From Terrilactibacillus tamarindi (GTDB lineage: Bacteria > Bacillota > Bacilli > Bacillales > Sporolactobacillaceae), in contig NZ_WNHB01000006.1 of assembly GCF_009718825.1 (NCBI RefSeq), positions 1 to 64,000 on the forward strand: DNA of 64,000 nt, read 5' to 3'. The position numbers and the translations under genes are program-made. Below the pieces are notes generated by a model. That model saw only the letters and a program-made list of their open reading frames with translations, was not told the DNA's origin and made no database searches. Of this stretch, positions 26,766-35,914 are shown one piece after another. How positions within the stretch are numbered: the stretch's first letter is position 1; each line of letters opens with the position of its first letter.

Positions 26766-27053
26766 TTATAAAAATAAATCCTCTGAGTTATTTTCCTTTT
26801 TACTGCCTATTATTTCTTCATTAAAATCCAATTGATTTTTAAAAGTAATTATCGATATAAAATCATGTTCATTGTCGATTTTTTTTGACAGTTCAGCTCT
26901 TAAAATTAACAATTGTGAGGGAGTGATTGGACCTCTAAAAACAGAATTTTGATAAGGATATAAGTATTTCTTACATATTTTAAATACTTTATTAACTCGT
27001 TTTTCACCAACATCGTAAAATAGGAACACATAATTTGCATTAAATTTTCTCAC
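26766..27053 (-). CDS. cas2: Cas2 adaptation nuclease-fold protein
   Basis: A 95-residue Cas2 with the first beta strand YVFLFYDVGEKRVNKVFKICKKYL (Asp in the FYDV motif) and QNSVFRGPITPSQLLILRAEL. It forms the central dimer of the Cas1-Cas2 integrase that inserts new spacers at the leader end. Stop and start positions abut cas1. It is the last gene of the cas operon, immediately followed by the leader. Confidence 0.95.
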   Translation of the reverse strand: MRKFNANYVFLFYDVGEKRVNKVFKICKKYLYPYQNSVFRGPITPSQLLILRAELSKKIDNEHDFISIITFKNQLDFNEEIIGSKKENNSEDLFL

Positions 27054-28055
27054 TTAACATTTCTCCTTAAAATCATATGGAACAAACTTTTTCCCCTCGA
27101 TACACATTTTGATCAACTTGTATGCATCTAACTTAATAGCAGTTTGGTATGAAACTTTTCTTTTTAAAATTGGGTGCTGAAATGTTTGATTTATTCTTTC
27201 ATCAAATGCTTTTAAAAAAATCATTTTTCCTTTTTCACTAAGTAAACAGTAATTTAATTCCTTATCAAAATGTTTACCTACTTGGATTCTTCTATTATTC
27301 ACCAGTTCAAAAATGGTTTTATAGACAATAATTGGCTTAAATACCTCACATAAATCTAAACTAAGCGAAAAACGCCCTTCACCTGGTTCATGTAAAAAAC
27401 TAATTTTTTGATCAAGGTGAGTGTGATATATTTGTGAAACCGTTTTTGCATATAATAAGGAATTCCCAAATGAAATCATTGCATTCATCGGATTATCAGG
27501 CGGACGCTTAACTCGTTTATTCATGAGGAATGCTTTCGGTAAAAAAAGAGAAAACGAATCATAAAACTTCTTCCAAATAGTACCCTCAATAAATAAGATT
27601 TGCTTAATATTAATTTCTTTTTGGAGTAATTGGGGTACACTCTTTCTTAGCCAATGTAAAAATGGTTTCAAATCGGTCTTACCATGAGAATAATAATGGT
27701 ATAAAATATAATAGACATTATTTGCAATGCCTTGAACAATTGCTTTAGCAACATCAAGGCGACTTTCATTGAAAAGTTGAACTTGTTTAATAAGCAAACA
27801 ACCGCTAACCAAATTTTCTTTAGGATAAAATGTTCCTGAATATTGCTGAAAGTAATTAAAAAAATGAACTGTCACTTGCGCTTTAGATAAAAAATCAAGT
27901 AGTTTTGTATTAAAACTAACTTCATTTAAACAATATATTTCTTTTATTCCTTCAATAGGAACATATCGGTGCCCTTTTTCATTTCTAAATATTAAAGAAT
28001 TATCTTTCCGTTTTAACTCTCCCATAGTCACTAAATATTTAGTTGATTGTGCCAT
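27054..28055 (-). CDS. cas1: Cas1 integrase (type I-B)
   Basis: Cas1 of about 333 residues. The N-terminal beta domain has KYLVTMGELKRKDNSLIF and YVPIEGIKEIYC. The C-terminal helical nuclease has the metal ligands in EGTIWKKFY (Glu), FLHEPGEGRFSLSLDLCEVFKP (His, Glu, Asp), and MNAMISFGNSLLYA. It catalyses spacer integration with Cas2. An in-frame ATG at 28073 lacks a ribosome binding site. GGGGGATGA precedes the ATG at 28055, which I prefer. Confidence 0.95.
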   Translation of the reverse strand: MAQSTKYLVTMGELKRKDNSLIFRNEKGHRYVPIEGIKEIYCLNEVSFNTKLLDFLSKAQVTVHFFNYFQQYSGTFYPKENLVSGCLLIKQVQLFNESRLDVAKAIVQGIANNVYYILYHYYSHGKTDLKPFLHWLRKSVPQLLQKEINIKQILFIEGTIWKKFYDSFSLFLPKAFLMNKRVKRPPDNPMNAMISFGNSLLYAKTVSQIYHTHLDQKISFLHEPGEGRFSLSLDLCEVFKPIIVYKTIFELVNNRRIQVGKHFDKELNYCLLSEKGKMIFLKAFDERINQTFQHPILKRKVSYQTAIKLDAYKLIKMCIEGKKFVPYDFKEKC

Positions 28056-28079
28056 GACACATTCATCCCCCATTGTTAA

Positions 28080-28580
28080 TTAAATATAACAATACTCATA
28101 ATAAGCACACTTCTTACATTTTGTTTTATGAATAGGTTTTGGCGGTACCGACTCCTCAATTAATTCATGAATATCAATAATTAATTGTTTTATTTGATTT
28201 ATAATATCTTGACTTAACTCAACATAATAGATTTTATGATCCTTCTTTTTCTTTTCTATAACTTCAATTCTTCCTTTACGCTTAATACCCTTTTGTTTTA
28301 GAACATACAAATAAAATAATGTCTGCCACTTTACCGCTTCCAAGTCTGCATCTGATTTTTTGATTTCAACTAAATATTCTGGTGTAAGTTTATCTATCTT
28401 TATGCTTTCAATAGCTACCTCTTTCTTTTTTGCTTTTTCTGCTTTTAATGCATGTAAAATCCGTCCTATCCGAACATCTTCACTGTTATCTTCCAAATTT
28501 ACTCTATTAGAAAATAACCAACATTGACGACGACAATGAAAGTAGTAGTTAACCATTGTTCCTGTTATTTTAGGATTCAA
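28080..28580 (-). CDS. cas4: Cas4 exonuclease (Fe-S)
   Basis: A 166-residue Cas4. One cysteine pair lies in FHCRRQCWLF (about residues 16-20) and the C-terminal cluster ligands in CKKCAYYEYC, for a 4Fe-4S cluster. The RecB-type nuclease region includes YLVEIKKS and AVKWQTLFYLYVLK. Cas4 trims prespacers and selects those with a correct PAM. Its start overlaps the cas3 stop by 4 bp (translational coupling). Confidence 0.95.
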   Translation of the reverse strand: MNPKITGTMVNYYFHCRRQCWLFSNRVNLEDNSEDVRIGRILHALKAEKAKKKEVAIESIKIDKLTPEYLVEIKKSDADLEAVKWQTLFYLYVLKQKGIKRKGRIEVIEKKKKDHKIYYVELSQDIINQIKQLIIDIHELIEESVPPKPIHKTKCKKCAYYEYCYI

Positions 28581-31093
28581 AAAAATTCACTCCCGCTGTC
28601 TTGTTCATATTTATTTCTATCAAATTTGTAATATCCTGTATTTTTATCTTTTTTCATGTATCTGCTACCACTTGAAATATAATAAATATTTCCTATACAT
28701 TCATCTGAATAGAGCGGTATTTCCCCAGGCTTTAAATATAATGTATATGTAAAATAACTAATCTCTACTTGTTTTTGCGATAATTTAATTTTTTTCTCTG
28801 CATAGGATAGCTGATTATCCCATATTAAATATTTATAATCTTTCCAAAGTTTTTCACCATCAATAACTTTATCTTTAGTTTTTAATTTATATGGTAAATA
28901 AATGGTTACTGTAATTTGGTCTATTAATCTCATACTCGTTTCAACATCTTTGTAGCGTAAAGCTTTAAATTGAGAATATAAATTATCGTTACGATTCGGA
29001 CGGAGCCACTCGAAAGCCATTTCATACAAGGGTTTGAAGTTTTTTTCTACTAATGCTTGCTGATATTCTGGTTTCATTAAATCATGTTCTAGTCGAGCAT
29101 CTTTTTTATAAAGTACACTGGCGTCGGAATAATTAAAAAAATATGCCAATCCTTCTCTTTTACAAGATCGATTAATTCTTCCTAGAAATTGTTCTTCACT
29201 ATCAAATAGAGAGATGTCCTTAAAACCGATATCCATATCAATATCTACACCTGCTTCAATAACTTGTGTGGCAACAACAATGATATCTTTAAGCGTAAAA
29301 CTATTTTTTGTTTCACTGTTTAATTGGTCTATCATTTCTTTACGATAAAAATTGTTATCATCACCTGTCAGTTCAACAACTAGCTTGTCAGGATATTTTT
29401 CACAAAACTTGTCATAGAAATCACGTGCAACACTTCGATAAATAAACTCAAATAAATAACGTTTTGAACCTTGTTCATCAATAAATTCACAAAAACGATC
29501 AAACAATTCTTCTCTTGGTAAATGAAGCAACTCAAAATTCAAACGAACCCTTTCTTTGAATAGCGGGTGGTTAAAGTAGTAATCTCTATTTTTAATAAGA
29601 TTGATAAAATGTTTTTCATCCGGTAGAAATTCGTCTATTCTTGGTAGTGTAGCTGACATAATAATGATTTTTAAGTTTAAACAATGGGCAAACTCACTCA
29701 AAAGCTCAGCTATTGCTGGCCACAACTCATTTTTATAGCTTTGTATTTCGTCAAGAACAATAACACTATTTGACAAATGTACAAGCCCTAAGTTAGCTTC
29801 TCGATTAGTACCAAAGAAATGATTAAATAGATTAACATGGGAAGTTAATATAAATGGATATTGAATCGTTTGATACTTCAATAACTCATTCTCATAGTCT
29901 ACAGTTTCATCTATTTGTTTTTCTTTAGTCTTATTAATAATAGGCTCGATAGAATTAATAACTGATATTGGATATTTTTTTTGTAATTCTTGTGGATAAA
30001 TACCGACAAGGGTATTTTTAGTTTGTTCGATCAGTGTATTAAATGGAAAAACGTAAATCATTTTTTGAAGTGTATTATCATTGTTCAGTAAAGAAAGTGC
30101 CAAATTGATAGAAGTATTTGTTTTTCCACTTCCTGTAGGGGCTTCTAAAAAAAAGAGATGATTATTAAGATTGTTTTGGAGATTTTCGTCAGCCTCTATA
30201 AATAAATCTGATCGCAGTTTATTTATCGGATCACCACTAAAACTACTTTTATTATTTTTATACCGTTGAATGGACTGATAAACGCTCGTTTCAGCATAGC
30301 AATTGAAAAGGGATACTTTGTCTTCTTTTTTAAGTGAAAAAATATCTACATCTTGGTTAGCCATAAAACTTTGAGTCGCAAAAAAGTCACAAGAAACAAT
30401 ACTGGAATAACAAAGCTTATTCAAAACAAAAACTGTAAATTCCGATAAATACCCATACACCTTTTTTTGTGTATTCCTTATTTTTTCAAGAGGAAACTGA
30501 TCTAGAATTCGTTTTGTATGTTTATAATATCGTAATAACTCTGGATGATCTCGTAGTTTATCGTAAAAATTTTCTATTTCATTAATATAAGTCTTTTCTT
30601 CTTTATCATTACCGATTACATTTAATAACTGTGAATGGTGCCGAGAAATGCAATATGAGAAGCTAAAAGCGAAATATCGCAATATAAATATCTCTTTACG
30701 ACTAAGGTTTAAGTTTTCAATTTCCCACCAAAAAAGATCCAAATATACGACAGCAGAAAGCATAGAATGATTGGTATCGTAATAATTAAATCCTTGAACT
30801 ATTTTATTCTTTAGTTTTTTTAATTGAAAATTTGGATTGATTTTCCCTATATCATGCAAATATATTGCTTGAACGAACATGTTATAAATATATTCTTTTA
30901 CCGTCTCGTTTAAGTAATCCTCTTTAAAAGTTATCCGACTTATCGTTTGTTTAATAATTGGATTTAGATGTTTTTCTTTCTCCAACTTTTGAAAATAAAA
31001 TAGTGTTTTTTGCGAGTGTTGAAACAATGTTTCCTTACGACCATTTTTAGTGTGAGCAAGCAAATCGTCCAAGTGGTTAATGTATTGTTTCAA
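28577..31093 (-). CDS. cas3: Cas3 HD nuclease-helicase
   Basis: An 838-residue fusion of an N-terminal HD nuclease and an SF2 helicase. HD elements are HSQKTLFYF, YLHDIGKINPNFQ (HD pair, about residue 85) and NHSMLSAVVYL. Helicase motifs are LEAPTGSGKTNTSIN (Walker A), VIVLDEIQSYK (DEIQ), IIMSATLPRI (III) and ATQVIEAGVDIDMD with QFLGRINRS (V and VI). It is recruited by Cascade to unwind and degrade target DNA. The start is TTG behind GAGAGGGGGTG. All active-site motifs look intact. Confidence 0.97.
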   Translation of the reverse strand: MKQYINHLDDLLAHTKNGRKETLFQHSQKTLFYFQKLEKEKHLNPIIKQTISRITFKEDYLNETVKEYIYNMFVQAIYLHDIGKINPNFQLKKLKNKIVQGFNYYDTNHSMLSAVVYLDLFWWEIENLNLSRKEIFILRYFAFSFSYCISRHHSQLLNVIGNDKEEKTYINEIENFYDKLRDHPELLRYYKHTKRILDQFPLEKIRNTQKKVYGYLSEFTVFVLNKLCYSSIVSCDFFATQSFMANQDVDIFSLKKEDKVSLFNCYAETSVYQSIQRYKNNKSSFSGDPINKLRSDLFIEADENLQNNLNNHLFFLEAPTGSGKTNTSINLALSLLNNDNTLQKMIYVFPFNTLIEQTKNTLVGIYPQELQKKYPISVINSIEPIINKTKEKQIDETVDYENELLKYQTIQYPFILTSHVNLFNHFFGTNREANLGLVHLSNSVIVLDEIQSYKNELWPAIAELLSEFAHCLNLKIIIMSATLPRIDEFLPDEKHFINLIKNRDYYFNHPLFKERVRLNFELLHLPREELFDRFCEFIDEQGSKRYLFEFIYRSVARDFYDKFCEKYPDKLVVELTGDDNNFYRKEMIDQLNSETKNSFTLKDIIVVATQVIEAGVDIDMDIGFKDISLFDSEEQFLGRINRSCKREGLAYFFNYSDASVLYKKDARLEHDLMKPEYQQALVEKNFKPLYEMAFEWLRPNRNDNLYSQFKALRYKDVETSMRLIDQITVTIYLPYKLKTKDKVIDGEKLWKDYKYLIWDNQLSYAEKKIKLSQKQVEISYFTYTLYLKPGEIPLYSDECIGNIYYISSGSRYMKKDKNTGYYKFDRNKYEQDSGSEFF

Positions 31094-31126
31094 TACAACA
31101 CCCCCTCTCTATTACAGCTTTGGAAA

Positions 31127-31897
31127 TTAAATTAAAGCTAAAGTCCGATCTTCAGCTTGGTAAATAATTGTATCAGAATTAATTGATTCAATAACTTTAT
31201 TGGTATAACCCATTGATTTGAACTTATAATAATTTAGTTCTGGATCTAGCTGATAAGGCATCATTTCCTCAAAGTAGTAAAAGGTTTCATTTTCTGGTGG
31301 ATCAGCAAAATCATCATAGATGATTCCTTCTGGATAAAATAGTGAGTCTATTATCTCTACTCGTTCCTTCAATACACTTTCACAAAGACGAGGTTTTTCT
31401 ATATTAGCAACGTGATCATTCTTACCTAAATACGGAATATAAGCAACTTCGTGGTTAATAATTGCTCTTTTAAGTTTATCGAAAATTTCAGTTTCAATTT
31501 TGTCATTATTAAACAAATAAATCGTCCAGTGAGGATTTTCTATCCATTGTTCTCTGACAATTAAATTTCCTCCTTCTTCATTACTTGCATAACCAACCGA
31601 GTTATTAAACACTTGAATCTTCTTAGAAAAATAACCCCGATCGCCATGAGGAACAATAGCGAGATCTAAATCTCTTAGATATTTATAAAATTCAGGATAT
31701 TGATTAGTTATATTTTTCCCATTTCGATCAATCGAAACTTTTTGTTGGGTATAGCCGCCGTAACCTAACATGGCACCTAACAAACCCATTAGTGCAATTT
31801 TATGGATATGGGAATAAGTAAAATAAATTTTGCTATTCACATCTGGTTTTTTAAAAAACGCCGTTTTTCCTTTTAATTCAAAGGCGATTGTTTCCAA
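31127..31897 (-). CDS. cas5: Cas5b Cascade subunit
   Basis: A 256-residue type I-B Cas5 with the RAMP N-terminus FELKGKTAFFKKPDVNSKIY followed by FTYSHIHKIALMGLLGAMLGYGGY. It caps the crRNA 5' handle in Cascade. TTG start behind GAGGTGATTTTTC; 14 bp downstream of cas7. Confidence 0.93.
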   Translation of the reverse strand: METIAFELKGKTAFFKKPDVNSKIYFTYSHIHKIALMGLLGAMLGYGGYTQQKVSIDRNGKNITNQYPEFYKYLRDLDLAIVPHGDRGYFSKKIQVFNNSVGYASNEEGGNLIVREQWIENPHWTIYLFNNDKIETEIFDKLKRAIINHEVAYIPYLGKNDHVANIEKPRLCESVLKERVEIIDSLFYPEGIIYDDFADPPENETFYYFEEMMPYQLDPELNYYKFKSMGYTNKVIESINSDTIIYQAEDRTLALI

Positions 31898-31911
31898 GAA
31901 AAATCACCTCT

Positions 31912-32862
31912 TTAAACTAATTCTTTTGTAAATATATTTTTTAACATGAAGTTTTCTGCATTTACAACCTCAACGTGATAAGGATCATAAAATACTTCAA
32001 CTTGTTCAATTTGTTCAGTAAAAGGTTTTATGAGTGCATCTAATTTTTCTAAATCTATAACATTTTTATTATCCATTTTTTGATAATCAATATAATTATC
32101 TAGTTGTGGTAAATAAAGGTGGGAACCTTCTTTACATGTAATAAATAAGCTGAATTCATTTGAGCAACCAGATTTACTGTTGGTATTAAGAGCAGTAGCA
32201 GCCACTAAAGCAGCGTCTTTAAATTTATGATAGGCCTCTTCTGTATAGCCTTCAAATCCATCAACCAGACCAATATATTGATCATAATGATTTGGATTGA
32301 CTGAGAATGGGTAAAAATAATGAGCTTCATTACTAACTACTTTTTTACCAATTGAAGCAGCATCTTTTTGCTCTGAACTTTCAGGAGTTTCTTTTTTAGA
32401 ATTACGAAACGGTGAAAGGATATCTTGAATTTCTGTTTTTGAATCCTCAAGTCTATTAATCCCTTGACCAATTTGAACGATCCCCGTCAAGCCAATATTT
32501 TGTCCCTCAACAGCAAATGTTGCACCGAAATTCAAAACATCAATAGCTGAAAATAGATTTGAAAGTACTTTTTCAGATTCATCTTTCTTTTTCACTTCTT
32601 CATTAAATATATATTGATAACGTTCTGTTAGATCTCGTGGAATAAATTTTTTAGACGACTTTCCGATGGTGTAGGATTTTATATAGAGCACCTTTTCTTC
32701 ATTTTGCTCCCAATAATGCTTAATTGCATATTTTAGAGCTTTATCGCTTCCAAATACATGTCCACTTGACGTCGACTTTGGTCTTCCGGTAAAATCAGCA
32801 TTCCAATTTGCCATGTAACTTGCTACACCTATGATCCCATATACACGTTGATTAAATTTCAT
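31912..32862 (-). CDS. cas7: Cas7b (Csh2) Cascade backbone subunit
   Basis: A 316-residue Csh2-family protein. The N-terminus FNQRVYGIIGVASYMANWNA then DFTGRPKSTSSGHVFGSDKALKYAIKHYW is characteristic. It also has FGATFAVEGQNIGLTGIVQIGQG. It polymerises along the crRNA spacer. It is separated from cas8b by 2 bp and from cas5 by 14 bp. Confidence 0.95.
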   Translation of the reverse strand: MKFNQRVYGIIGVASYMANWNADFTGRPKSTSSGHVFGSDKALKYAIKHYWEQNEEKVLYIKSYTIGKSSKKFIPRDLTERYQYIFNEEVKKKDESEKVLSNLFSAIDVLNFGATFAVEGQNIGLTGIVQIGQGINRLEDSKTEIQDILSPFRNSKKETPESSEQKDAASIGKKVVSNEAHYFYPFSVNPNHYDQYIGLVDGFEGYTEEAYHKFKDAALVAATALNTNSKSGCSNEFSLFITCKEGSHLYLPQLDNYIDYQKMDNKNVIDLEKLDALIKPFTEQIEQVEVFYDPYHVEVVNAENFMLKNIFTKELV

Positions 32863-32864
32863 AG

Positions 32865-34754
32865 TTATTTTTCCTCCTTATTTTTCTTAAAAAATAGATT
32901 TTCAGAAAGCAGACCAGCTAATAATAACTCTTTATTTATAGGTGATACTTTTGTGCTAGGTTGATAACCCATTACTGCTGCAAAACTGTAATTAAATCGA
33001 TAATTACTATGATAGATACGATAAGAATATAAGCTTCTTAGTTCTTCAAGTCTCTCTTTCATTTTATCTACCTTCTCAAATGCTAATAAAACTGGATTAT
33101 ATAAATCATGAGTCATATTAGCTGATTCACTTTGAGAGGCTAGATAATAGGTAAGTTGCCCTACAAGATAATAAAATTGATTATCGCTTTGAATTTTAAA
33201 CAGTTCTTTATTATCTAAAACTTCATTTGTTACGTTATACAATTCTGATAATTGATCCATTACATCTTTTCCTTTCATATCGCCTATTTTTTCGTTAAGA
33301 AAATCTAACAATCCCAAACGAAGATAATATGATTGCAAGATGGCTTTCATATTATTACCTTCGAATTGCATTAAAAGTTCGTTTATGATTTGCCAAGTCA
33401 TACGATTTACCATTGGCTTTAGCGTCAATACTGTACCTTTATTTAATAAATCAAACCAGGCTTGTCTACTTTGAAGAAATATTGACTGCAGTGTCGGCGT
33501 CATAAAATCATTAACTTCGACCTCTTTAGTCAACCAATTTCCATTCATTTGTTTTTTAAAAAAACATCTATTAATATAATGATAAAGTTCTTCACGATCG
33601 GTAATATTATAGTCTAATTCTTTATACTCTTTTTCCTCTTTATTATATTCAACCATTTTTATAGGTATATTTATCTTTTGCTGAGCTGGATTAAAAGGTA
33701 CATTTTCAAAATAAACAACACTTGTATCAGCATCTAAAGTCAAGTGATACATTCCTTCTTTATCGTCATCATTAAATTTGAATAATTTATTATAAGGATA
33801 CATTTGTACTTTGAATTTCCCTTGACTTTCTAGCCATTTATAAAGGTCTTTTCTAGCAATGGCTTCGTTAACGGATATTCTTAAAGGTACTTCTGCTTGC
33901 ATTGTTTTGAGTTTTAAAAAAGGTTTCTTGCTATTGACTGTAATATCTCCGGAAGGTAAACCGACAATATTAGAGCCATCAATGGCACTAAATTGATTAA
34001 CAGTAAATATTCTTGGAATTAAATAAAGTTGGTTTTCAAGTTGGTAATCTTCAAGAGGAGCTTCAAAAAAAATTTTGACATAATTTTTGTAGGGATGTTT
34101 TTGTTTAATATCTTTAAGCCATTTCATAAGATGATCTATATTTGTTATTAGAAAATCTTTAATTTGGCAATTTCTAGCCTTTCTTTCCTTATTCGTTATG
34201 GCTGAAACTAGCTGAGGGTAATTTTCTGAAAAAAACTGGTCTCGTTTTAATAATTGTATCTCTTTATCTTTTTTCATACGTGCAGTAATTGGGTATAAAT
34301 CTAAAAATTTTTCATCAGAAGTATCTATCTTTTCATAAAATTGTTTGATGTGTTCCTTTAATTGCTCTGGAAACAAAACCTTTTTCAACTCGGCATTTGT
34401 CATTTCTTCTTCCGATTTACTGAACAAGAAAGTCTGCTCTTTCATAAAAAAAGCCAAAGGTGTACTACTGTGAATTTTCCGGGCAGGTAAATCTATCATC
34501 TTATTACTATCATCAAACAAAACACTGCTATAATAATCTAATTCTCTAAATTTCTCTTTTAATGATTTATTGACATATGTATCATCTTTGTCAATTATCG
34601 TAAAACGCTCTATAATATTTGATAAGTTTTGTTCCCAAGTTTGTCGATAATCTAGAAGTAGATATATTCCTTCTTTTAGTTTATACTGATCTAAAATAAT
34701 AGATTTGTCCTCTTCAACAGCCGCAAGAAATTTCTTTGTTAAATCCACAATCAA
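32865..34754 (-). CDS. cas8b: Cas8b (Csh1) large Cascade subunit
   Basis: A large subunit of about 629 residues, recognised by position between cas6 and cas7, length, and Csh1-like features. The latter include STPLAFFMKEQTF, a Cys-poor central region with MKWLKDIKQKHPYKNYVKIFF, and a helical C-terminus with LRSLYSYRIYHSNYRFNYSFAAVMGYQP. Cas8b reads the PAM and recruits Cas3. A GTG at 34763 overlaps the AGGAGG ribosome binding site, so TTG 34754, eight bases downstream, is the probable start. Confidence 0.88.
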   Translation of the reverse strand: MIVDLTKKFLAAVEEDKSIILDQYKLKEGIYLLLDYRQTWEQNLSNIIERFTIIDKDDTYVNKSLKEKFRELDYYSSVLFDDSNKMIDLPARKIHSSTPLAFFMKEQTFLFSKSEEEMTNAELKKVLFPEQLKEHIKQFYEKIDTSDEKFLDLYPITARMKKDKEIQLLKRDQFFSENYPQLVSAITNKERKARNCQIKDFLITNIDHLMKWLKDIKQKHPYKNYVKIFFEAPLEDYQLENQLYLIPRIFTVNQFSAIDGSNIVGLPSGDITVNSKKPFLKLKTMQAEVPLRISVNEAIARKDLYKWLESQGKFKVQMYPYNKLFKFNDDDKEGMYHLTLDADTSVVYFENVPFNPAQQKINIPIKMVEYNKEEKEYKELDYNITDREELYHYINRCFFKKQMNGNWLTKEVEVNDFMTPTLQSIFLQSRQAWFDLLNKGTVLTLKPMVNRMTWQIINELLMQFEGNNMKAILQSYYLRLGLLDFLNEKIGDMKGKDVMDQLSELYNVTNEVLDNKELFKIQSDNQFYYLVGQLTYYLASQSESANMTHDLYNPVLLAFEKVDKMKERLEELRSLYSYRIYHSNYRFNYSFAAVMGYQPSTKVSPINKELLLAGLLSENLFFKKNKEEK

Positions 34755-34769
34755 GTTTCTCACCTCCTA

Positions 34770-35474
34770 TTAATATGTAAAGTTAGCAAAGACAAAACCA
34801 CAGCCAAGTATGGAATTTTTTTCATTTATACCACAATTTACTGCTATTTGAGCTAACTTTTGAGAACCTTCATCTTCACTTACTTGAATTTTCACCTTGT
34901 TTCCAAGCATAGACATATTTTTATATCTTATTTTTATTGGCTTTTTATTAAGTATTTTAATGTATCTAATAAATGGAAAGCCAAATTCCACATTTTGATC
35001 GATAAAATATTTATACTTTTTTTCTAAATTTCCTTGTATTGTATTGATTAAGAGCGAGATATTAGAGTTAGGTAAGAATGGCTGATTGTTTTTTAATGTC
35101 AAAATAGTAGGGTTTATGGTATATAACTCGGAGATGTGCTTCTGAGGTGAGGTTTTTATTTCTGTGGCGATTACTTTAATAAAAGGACTATTTAATTTGG
35201 TTATACATACTTTAATTTTTTTAAGAAGACTTAACGAAATAGCACGTATACGCCAAACATAGATCTGACCTGATTTGTACACTCCTTGTTCTCCTAGCGG
35301 ATAAAAATTAGAAAAGACATACCCCTTATAAATTCTTTCTTTAGCATGCAGTGCTTTTAATTCAGGATCCTTTAACATTGCTTCACTGATAAAGCCGCCT
35401 ATTTTTTCTTGACTTTCACTAAAATGACAATCCTTTTTTAATAATGATGTTATGATTAGTTCGTTTGTATTCAA
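34770..35474 (-). CDS. cas6: Cas6 CRISPR RNA endoribonuclease
   Basis: A 234-residue Cas6 with two ferredoxin-like folds. ALHAKERIYKGYVFSNFYP (about residues 42-60) contains the candidate catalytic His and the family YKxYxFSNLYP-like motif. The C-terminal glycine-rich loop is GINEKNSILGCGFVFAN. It cleaves pre-crRNA 8 nt upstream of each repeat 3' end. It is the first gene of the operon. The start is TTG with GAAGGA seven bases upstream. The 5' leader contains two matches to the mini-array spacer. Confidence 0.93.
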   Translation of the reverse strand: MNTNELIITSLLKKDCHFSESQEKIGGFISEAMLKDPELKALHAKERIYKGYVFSNFYPLGEQGVYKSGQIYVWRIRAISLSLLKKIKVCITKLNSPFIKVIATEIKTSPQKHISELYTINPTILTLKNNQPFLPNSNISLLINTIQGNLEKKYKYFIDQNVEFGFPFIRYIKILNKKPIKIRYKNMSMLGNKVKIQVSEDEGSQKLAQIAVNCGINEKNSILGCGFVFANFTY

Positions 35475-35525
35475 CTATCATTCCTTCTTTCGAATATATT
35501 TCATTTTAACGAGTCATTTTAATGG
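35474..35525 (-). promoter_or_regulatory. Predicted target sites of the mini-array RNA in the cas6 leader
   Basis: Two copies of TTAAAATGA occur on the cas-coding strand. One (35514-35522) is preceded by CCA, a common type I-B PAM, and matches spacer positions 1-9. The other (35501-35509, extending down to 35491) is preceded by TCG and matches 17 of the first 19 spacer positions, including 1-11 without a gap. A full protospacer from the second would cover the cas6 ribosome binding site and start codon. Cascade bound there should block the operon, and the partial match should not license cleavage. Confidence 0.6.
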
Positions 35526-35533
35526 TTTTTTTA

Positions 35534-35562
35534 ATTATATTACTATATTTCTAAAGTGTCAA
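35534..35562 (-). promoter_or_regulatory. Perfect sigma-A promoter of the cas operon
   Basis: TTGACA (35557-35562), 17 bp, TATAAT (35534-35539): an exact consensus match. Transcription should start near 35527, giving a leader of about 53 nt before cas6. Such a strong promoter for a cas operon implies that a repressor keeps it in check. Confidence 0.88.
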
Positions 35563-35584
35563 TACTTTCAGACTATTAAATTTT

Positions 35585-35680
35585 GACTATTTACATCTGA
35601 TGTTAAGGTTCAAGTAATGAATAAAATTTGGCTAATATTTTTCATTTTAAATTTAAATACATTTCTGTTACGGTTATATT
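35585..35680 (-). ncRNA. Degenerate mini-CRISPR encoding a crRNA-like regulator (CreR-type candidate)
   Basis: Two degenerate repeats flank exactly 36 nt, the array's usual spacer length. The first (35651-35680) matches the consensus at about 23 of 30 positions with one indel and keeps its last 12 bases, ATGTATTTAAAT, so the 5' handle is intact. The second (35585-35614) matches at 21 of 30, well conserved in its first 23 bases (CTTAACATCAGATGTA) but not at its 3' end. That is what is expected if only one mature crRNA is selected for. The spacer starts TTAAAATGAAA, which recurs in the cas6 leader 106 bp away. No toxin ORF is visible, so autoregulation (CreR) fits better than CreTA. A promoter is not obvious; TATAAC lies just upstream. 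Confidence 0.72.
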
Positions 35681-35914
35681 ATTTTAAAATTATTAGTTAT
35701 AATCACACCAATGTTATTATTCACAGGCAAATCCCTACGTTTATCATAACTTAACAAACCTAGTTCTGTCGACCCATGAGATTTTTTTACATTCTACTAG
35801 ACAATAGATTAGCATTGAATTAAATTTTGGCCTACCACCAACAATGTAGACTGTCCCCCATTAAATCTTGCTATTCTTATTATTAAATTCTCAAAGAGCT
35901 GTATGCTCAAACAT

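Noticed and set aside
35474-35914. CreTA-type toxin-antitoxin interpretation of the mini-CRISPR
   Set aside because: I found no small toxin ORF with a ribosome binding site around the mini-array, and the best spacer match is in the cas6 leader. Cas autoregulation is the simpler reading.
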